A stretch of DNA of 10,149 bases from CAYNYM01 sp964644375 (lineage in GTDB: Bacteria > Desulfobacterota > DSM-4660 > Desulfatiglandales > HGW-15), in NCBI GenBank assembly GCA_964644375.1, contig CAZXWJ010000149.1, positions 1-10,149 on the forward strand, given 5' to 3'. Positions 7,501 to 10,149 of the stretch are shown here, piece after piece. Every line of letters starts with the position of its first letter. The first letter of the stretch is position 1. Below the pieces are notes generated by a model that was given only the letters and a program-made list of their open reading frames with translations, was not told where the DNA came from and did not search any database. A program made the translations under genes and the position numbers.

Positions 7501-7615
7501 AAGGATCAAGAGCAAGGAGTCTGAAAAGATCATTGAGACGTATCTGAAGGACTCCCACCCCGGGGTGAGACGCGCTGCCGGGCAGGCCATGGGAAATGAG
7601 AGGGAGAGGGAGTAA
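4592..7615 (+). CDS. Exported GDD-Y repeat (beta-solenoid-like) protein with C-terminal HEAT repeats
   Basis: I do not recognise a named family. The 1007 residues read as follows. Residues 1-32 are a signal peptide (basic start, hydrophobic FLGLFIGILLFLF, then EASC). Cleavage after Cys32 fits signal peptidase I; the lipobox is poor (Glu at -3), so a lipoprotein is less likely. Residues 33-265 are mostly helical, Pro/Leu-rich and unrecognised. Residues 270-592 carry twelve copies of D-x-x-G-x-D-x-Y at a 26-27 residue spacing, most followed by a QG or QGAG and a Gly-rich hydrophobic strand, which suggests a stacked beta-solenoid. Residues 632-662 form a charged helical linker. Residues 724-800 and 883-1002 are HEAT-like alpha repeats (for example DPDPAVRKAAAYSLAQL and DPVPSVRDAAVLALARF). 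The start has AGGAAAGG at 4581-4588 before the ATG. It should be periplasmic or surface-exposed; a binding or scaffold role is inference. No catalytic motif was seen. It stands alone between two repeat-bearing spacers. Confidence 0.9.
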   Translation: MNDRLFISNRSHFLGLFIGILLFLFTSMEASCQEPGEVPLLDQALATVGLDRKEISIRPDLSDSVHALSLFKRWIKSPLDAPPEAQSLAKEILASAPHPHFFLNALTVPADIAPPPLPTGNLRSDFLLPDGLPKELVQGILILLDAVQGAEEILAPLMTSVSPDESRLLEKYFYPEAASKAIGEKEPEGLPKTREIKKALRILERIDRREILKAALLLTQALEKTVAIFARVGSWEGKVDPVSFVTPVGRVTIGGTGPDTHREEAALIIDLGGDDAYNGAIASGRDGRCALVLDLDGDDHYLGQDFTQGAGFRGIGILWDLKGDDLYRAGRCSQGAGLFGVGLLMDSKGSDRYLGESFVQAASLWGWGGLIDLEGEDSYQCSHAGQAHAGTLGVSCLTDVEGNDKYLSGARAPDRREPGMNQSFSQGFAVGMRDTVAGGFALLADGSGNDHYQCGYFGQGSSSWMAVGILYDERGKDTYSARRYSQGAGIHFSLGLLLDVEGNDHTHTWGVSQGCGHDYGIGILLNESGDDTYVSGWLCMGASEANGIGLFLDNAGDDGYDNPQGMAVGRLIQKRRAGGPGIFVDAGGRDRYSGPGEDNSVWGANRWSIGMDGNQVPPIGVHLSPPEGPPPLNRTAAKEKQKEIDRLSKLLRRAEALPQPAKTENLLTAASHWGHERDLPKKAGERLLALDAEITVPIVAGFLDTPDIMTLIYMQTFFSVHASTALPLLIKKAQDSNPRISARALSYLGALRDTRALTACIKGLDHDSWKIRSSAAAAVGDILDKNRLKGLLPLKDILDKARKTPDPAPLKDYLREKQNPLKALSVLTRSASLGYATYEQFSYRPEKYKKTQWLNDFSHVLFEHLDETVDLMERWIRDIRESEKIAPQILALLDDPDPAVRKAAAYSLAQLEVTAALPHLISALKDPVPSVRDAAVLALARFGKAALDPLTCAMGTETSAFKILALDLFGRIKSKESEKIIETYLKDSHPGVRRAAGQAMGNERERE
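5399..6367 (+). repeat. Twelve tandem protein repeats D-x-x-G-x-D-x-Y (26-27 residues each)
   Basis: Motif starts at residues 270, 294, 320, 346, 372, 399, 445, 472, 499, 526, 553 and 585 of the protein. Spacings are 24, 26, 26, 26, 27, 46, 27, 27, 27, 27 and 32. Examples are DLGGDDAY, DLDGDDHY, DLKGDDLY, DVEGNDKY and DNAGDDGY. Copy 9 is degenerate (DVEGNDHT) and copy 10 begins with Asn. The 46-residue step contains an extra loop (about 407-444). The DNA itself is diverged between copies, so this is an old repeat rather than a recent expansion. Confidence 0.9.
6761..7597 (+). other. HEAT-like helical repeat region of the solenoid protein
   Basis: Residues about 724-1002 contain paired amphipathic helices with the HEAT pattern of an Asp/Pro turn, an Arg/Lys after a conserved Val, and Ala-rich second helices: DSNPRISARALSYLGAL, DHDSWKIRSSAAAAVGDI, DPDPAVRKAAAYSLAQL, DPVPSVRDAAVLALARF and DSHPGVRRAAGQAMG. 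Residues about 805-880 interrupt the series with longer helices of other character. HEAT regions usually bind proteins; in an exported protein the partner would be periplasmic or outer-membrane. Confidence 0.75.
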
Positions 7616-7622
7616 ATATCCG

Positions 7623-7635
7623 GGTCCGGAGGACC
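7623..7635. other. Small hairpin after the solenoid/HEAT gene
   Basis: GGTCC-GGA-GGACC forms a short perfect hairpin eight bases after the stop codon. The nearest T-run (about 7650-7655) is some 14 bases further on, so it does not look like a classic intrinsic terminator, and I found no better one on this strand. Confidence 0.35.
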
Positions 7636-7691
7636 TCTGTGTAAGAGATTTTTTCTCACGCCCGCTCGCTTCGCTCACTCGAGACACAGAG
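7635..7691. repeat. Intergenic repeat, copy A, bounded by CTCTGTGT/ACACAGAG
   Basis: CTCTGTGT (7635-7642) is matched by its exact reverse complement ACACAGAG (7684-7691). Between them lie a T-rich run ending in TTTTTTCTC and a CGCTCGCTTCGCTC stretch. The same order of blocks recurs in copy B downstream in the same orientation, so this is a true repeat family within the spacer rather than a lone hairpin. Confidence 0.55.
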
Positions 7692-7794
7692 CCACCAGAG
7701 AAAGACAAAAAAACAAACATTTTACTTCAATAATTCAAACAGTTAGTCTCAAACTTTACAAAATCACATCAACACCTTATTCCTTCTCTGTGTT

Positions 7795-7877
7795 CTCTGT
7801 GTGAGATAATTCTTTTATTGTTTTTTCTCGAGCGTGCCGCTCCCGCCTTGCGGGATTCGCTCAGCGCTCCAGACACA
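7795..7877. repeat. Intergenic repeat, copy B, with internal TCCCGC/GCGGGA hairpin
   Basis: Direct but imperfect repetition of copy A: CTCTGTGTGAGA, a T-rich tract ending in TTTTTTCTCG, then CCGCTC, then CGCTCAGCGCTC and finally AGACACA. It carries an insertion with a perfect hairpin, TCCCGC-CTT-GCGGGA (7841-7855), absent from copy A. That hairpin closely resembles the palindrome inside the element upstream of the solenoid gene. Copies A and B are joined by AT-rich sequence (7700-7785) in which I see nothing else. Confidence 0.5.
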
Positions 7878-7932
7878 CTCGGACTGTTTGCTGTGCCAGC
7901 CCCAATGAAATGGCCCTTCACGATTTAGACTT

Positions 7933-7977
7933 AAAAAAAGGGGATTCATGGCCCATCCATGGCTGAAGGCGTTCCCC
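7933..7977 (-). terminator. Rho-independent terminator of the MotA/MotB-like operon
   Basis: On the minus strand, a stem begins GGGGA and closes TCCCC (7940-7944 with 7973-7977). It is extended by TTCA/TGAA and GCC/GGC pairs, with a seven-base loop at 7954-7960 and a five-base bulge. Seven T residues follow at once (7933-7939 read as A on the plus strand). It lies about 30 bases after the stop of the MotB-like gene, exactly where a terminator is expected. Confidence 0.75.
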
Positions 7978-8006
7978 AAAAAGCAAACCGTTAAATTTTT
8001 GAGGGA

Positions 8007-9287
8007 TTACCGGGAGGTGAGTTTGATCTCGATACGCCGGTTCTTACGGTAGGCCTCGCCCGTTTCGGCCGGGTCGATCGGGTGGAATTTACTGTGACCG
8101 GCCGCAACCATTCGGTTTTCGGAAACCCCCTGACTCGCCAGAAACCTGACTACCGCGACAGCCCTTGCCGTCGAGAGCTCCCAGTTCGAGGCAAATTGAT
8201 CGTTGTGAATCGGGACCCGGTCCGTGTGCCCGTCTATCCTCAGGATCCAGTTGAGATCCTTCGGGATTTTATTGGAAAGCTGTTGAAAGATCGTCGCCAT
8301 CTTGATCAGGTGGCCTTTCCCCTCGCTCCCGAGTTCCGCGGAACCGGATTCAAACAGCAACTCCGCCTGAAGCACGAACCGGTCCCCTTTGATACGCACA
8401 TAAGGACTGTCACCTAAAATTTCTCTCAGGCGGCCGAAAAATTCGGATCGGTATTGCTCCAGCTTGTTGACCCGCCGCGCCAGTTCGATGTTCAATCGTC
8501 TTCCCAGTTCTTTCAGCTCGACATCACGGGCGGCTTTTTCCGTTGTCACCACTTTGAGTGCACGGCCGATCTCTTCCAGTTGCACCCTGAGATCCGTTAT
8601 TTGCCGGTTGAGTAACGCCACTTGGGCCCGCGCATCGGCCGAAAGCCTCCGTTCCTCTTCGAGGGCCTGTTTCTGGTCACCCACGACCGCGGAAAGGGCC
8701 TGAATCCGAATGTCCTTGTGTTCGATTTCCTTCTGGGCGAGCACGGTCCGCTCTTCCTGGTCGGCAAGGCGGGCTTCGAGGGCCTTGGACCTGTCCCTCA
8801 ATGCCACGATCTCGGTCTGCCTTGATTCCAGGGTCCCGGCCAGTTGACCGACGCGTTCTTCCAGCTCCACACGCACCTTCTGAAGCGCGTCGATGTCTTC
8901 CTGCAGGCTGGCGATGAGACCCAGTTGTCCTTTGATTGTCTCCCGATCCACAACCGACTGGTGCGTCAAATCGGCGACACGCGTGTTCAGATCCTGCCGT
9001 TGTTCGATCAGGCTGTTGACCCTTCCGGACATCTGCGAGACCTCATCGGCCAGGGCCTTGCTGTTTTCTTCTTCCAGCCCCAAGACCTCGGTCAGCTCGG
9101 CCAGGCGCCTGTGCAGGACATCCAGTTCACTTTCCTGACCCGAAAGGATCTCGCTCAGCAGGAAATGGGCAACCGCGAAGATCATAAGGACAAAGATGAC
9201 GACCATGAGGAGCGCGGAGAGGGCGTCCACATATCCCGGCCATACGTTGACCGATCGCATCGAGTGTCGTTTTCCTGCGGAAATCAT
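8007..9287 (-). CDS. MotB/OmpA-family protein with long periplasmic coiled coil
   Basis: Predicted wall-anchored partner of the channel protein encoded just upstream. Of 426 residues, 1-18 are cytoplasmic and about 22-45 are the single membrane helix. Asp21 in PGYVDALSALL sits where MotB, ExbD and TolR carry their essential ion-binding Asp. About 50-290 is nearly continuous heptad-rich coiled coil. About 296-424 is an OmpA-like peptidoglycan-binding domain with IDGHTDRVPI (351-360), NWELSTARAVAVVRFL (368-383) and NRRIEIKL (416-423). MotB proteins are usually near 300 residues, so the coiled coil is a large insertion that could span much of the periplasm. The ATG at 9287 lies 11 bases after the previous stop; Met10 (ATG at 9260) is an alternative start. 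It resembles flagellar MotB in form, but no flagellar gene is in sight, so I give no symbol. Confidence 0.88.
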   Translation of the reverse strand: MISAGKRHSMRSVNVWPGYVDALSALLMVVIFVLMIFAVAHFLLSEILSGQESELDVLHRRLAELTEVLGLEEENSKALADEVSQMSGRVNSLIEQRQDLNTRVADLTHQSVVDRETIKGQLGLIASLQEDIDALQKVRVELEERVGQLAGTLESRQTEIVALRDRSKALEARLADQEERTVLAQKEIEHKDIRIQALSAVVGDQKQALEEERRLSADARAQVALLNRQITDLRVQLEEIGRALKVVTTEKAARDVELKELGRRLNIELARRVNKLEQYRSEFFGRLREILGDSPYVRIKGDRFVLQAELLFESGSAELGSEGKGHLIKMATIFQQLSNKIPKDLNWILRIDGHTDRVPIHNDQFASNWELSTARAVAVVRFLASQGVSENRMVAAGHSKFHPIDPAETGEAYRKNRRIEIKLTSR

Positions 9288-9298
9288 CGCCTGTTCTG

Positions 9299-10149
9299 CT
9301 ACCTTTCCCTTGTTTTCGAAGATTCGATTGGGGTGTCCTGCACCTTTTCTTCCCCGCTTTGGATCAACCGGCCCATGAAAGCATTTTGTTCATGCATCTC
9401 CTTAATGAGGATCTCGAGTTGGTCTTCGACGGAGGCCCTTTCCATGGACGGCGCTTCGGGGTCGATTCCCGGTTTTTCCACCCTGTCGATCAATTGTGTC
9501 ACCCCCCACAACCACTCTTCCATATCGTTGAAGAAACGATTTTGGGCATGCCCGGCCTGGATGTCCAGAAAACCCAGGACCAGGGAGCCGCCCAGACCGA
9601 AAAGCGAAGAACTGAAGGCGGTGCCCATGCCGTTGAGGGGCTCCTGAAGGCCCAGTTTCAATGTCTTGAAAACCAGGGCGAAATCCCTGTTTCCCACCTC
9701 CAGGCTGCCAATGACATTCACCACTGCGGCAATGGTGCCGAGAAGGCCCCAGAAGGTCCCCAGCAGGCCGAGAAAGATCAGCAACCCGATCATATAGCGG
9801 GATATCTCCCGTGATTCATCCAAGCGTCCACGAATACCGTCGAGTACGGTCTGCAGGGATAAAGCGGACAACCTGAACCGGTCTCTGTGAATGCCGGAGA
9901 GGTGTTTTGTGAGGGATTTGAGCAGGTGCGGGCTTTCCTCGGCCACGGATACACCGATTCCGCCGGTTCGAAACATCTTCATCCAGGTGATCTCGGGCTC
10001 CAGCCTGAACACCTGGCGCATATTGATCCCGATGCCCACGCCGAGCGCCACGAGGATAAGGAGGTTGAAGCCCCAATTGGCCATAAAGGCAGACGCCAGG
10101 GGTGCATACAGCAGGGCGCAGACACCGCCGACAACGGCAAGATAGATAC
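9299..10149 (-). CDS. MotA/TolQ/ExbB-family ion channel protein (5' end beyond window)
   Basis: Predicted inner-membrane channel subunit that, with the MotB-like protein, would turn ion flow into mechanical force. The frame is open to the right edge. An internal ATG at 10084 exists, but the 21 codons before it encode a hydrophobic helix (VVGGVCALLYAPLASAF) in frame, so the true start is probably outside. Counting from that ATG, a second helix spans about 4-20. The family's core pair is at about 97-125 (LIFLGLLGTFWGLLGTI) and 152-175 (MGTAFSSSLFGLGGSLVLGFLDI), with the Gly- and Ser/Thr-rich pattern of MotA/ExbB channels. Between the helix pairs are about 70 cytoplasmic residues, and after them a charged tail of about 85. 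The short tail and gene order fit a generic two-gene stator operon. Eleven bases separate it from the next gene, so the two are surely co-transcribed. Confidence 0.88.
   Translation of the reverse strand, partial: IYLAVVGGVCALLYAPLASAFMANWGFNLLILVALGVGIGINMRQVFRLEPEITWMKMFRTGGIGVSVAEESPHLLKSLTKHLSGIHRDRFRLSALSLQTVLDGIRGRLDESREISRYMIGLLIFLGLLGTFWGLLGTIAAVVNVIGSLEVGNRDFALVFKTLKLGLQEPLNGMGTAFSSSLFGLGGSLVLGFLDIQAGHAQNRFFNDMEEWLWGVTQLIDRVEKPGIDPEAPSMERASVEDQLEILIKEMHEQNAFMGRLIQSGEEKVQDTPIESSKTRER

Noticed and set aside
8844..9647. 267-residue plus-strand frame across the two stator genes
   Set aside because: It is antisense to both well-supported membrane protein genes and reads as low-information sequence.
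8007..10149. Zorya anti-phage system (ZorA/ZorB)
   Set aside because: Both pairs use MotA- and MotB-like proteins, but ZorA has a very long cytoplasmic tail and ZorB is short. Here the channel protein is short-tailed and the long coiled coil sits in the periplasmic part of the partner. No ZorC, ZorD or ZorE is visible.
8007..10149. Flagellar motAB
   Set aside because: The coiled coil is far longer than in MotB and there is no flagellar context, so only the superfamily is claimed.

Overview
The window looks like ordinary chromosome from a Gram-negative, probably anaerobic deltaproteobacterium (Desulfobacterota-like). This is inferred from moderately high GC, a glnA with a sigma-54-type promoter, a BirA-type biotin operator, a Sec-exported giant repeat protein, and short non-coding interspersed repeats between genes. 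No rRNA, tRNA, CRISPR array, integrase or transposase was found, so the taxonomic guess rests on style, not on a marker gene.

Layout: (1) The first 580 bases carry the N-terminal 193 codons of a class I-alpha glutamine synthetase on the minus strand, running off the left edge. A near-perfect -24/-12 sigma-54 promoter lies about 130 bases upstream of its start. (2) Divergently from it runs a compact four-gene biotin operon: birA (biotin ligase/repressor), bioY (biotin-binding S component), bioM (ATPase) and bioN (transmembrane coupling subunit). A BirA-like operator dyad overlaps the -35 box ahead of birA, so the ligase that senses biotin very likely controls its own synthesis and that of the importer. 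(3) A 212-base non-coding element with imperfect 21-base inverted ends and internal hairpins sits between bioN and the next gene. (4) A 1007-residue exported protein follows. It has a signal peptide, an unrecognised helical N-terminal region, twelve copies of a 26-27 residue D-x-x-G-x-D-x-Y repeat that looks like a beta-solenoid, and a C-terminal region of HEAT-like helical repeats. I know no named family with this layout, and it is the most novel item here. (5) A convergent intergenic stretch holds two related low-complexity repeat copies and a good rho-independent terminator for the minus strand. (6) On the minus strand, a MotA/TolQ/ExbB-type channel protein (open at the right edge) is followed 11 bases later by a MotB/OmpA-type protein. 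The second has one membrane helix, about 240 residues of periplasmic coiled coil and a C-terminal peptidoglycan-binding domain. This is a predicted ion-driven, wall-anchored stator or energy transducer of unknown purpose, not a flagellar pair as far as the window shows.

The biotin genes clearly work together, as do the two stator genes. Nothing in the sequence ties the solenoid/HEAT protein functionally to either neighbour. It stands as a single transcription unit between two repeat-bearing spacers.
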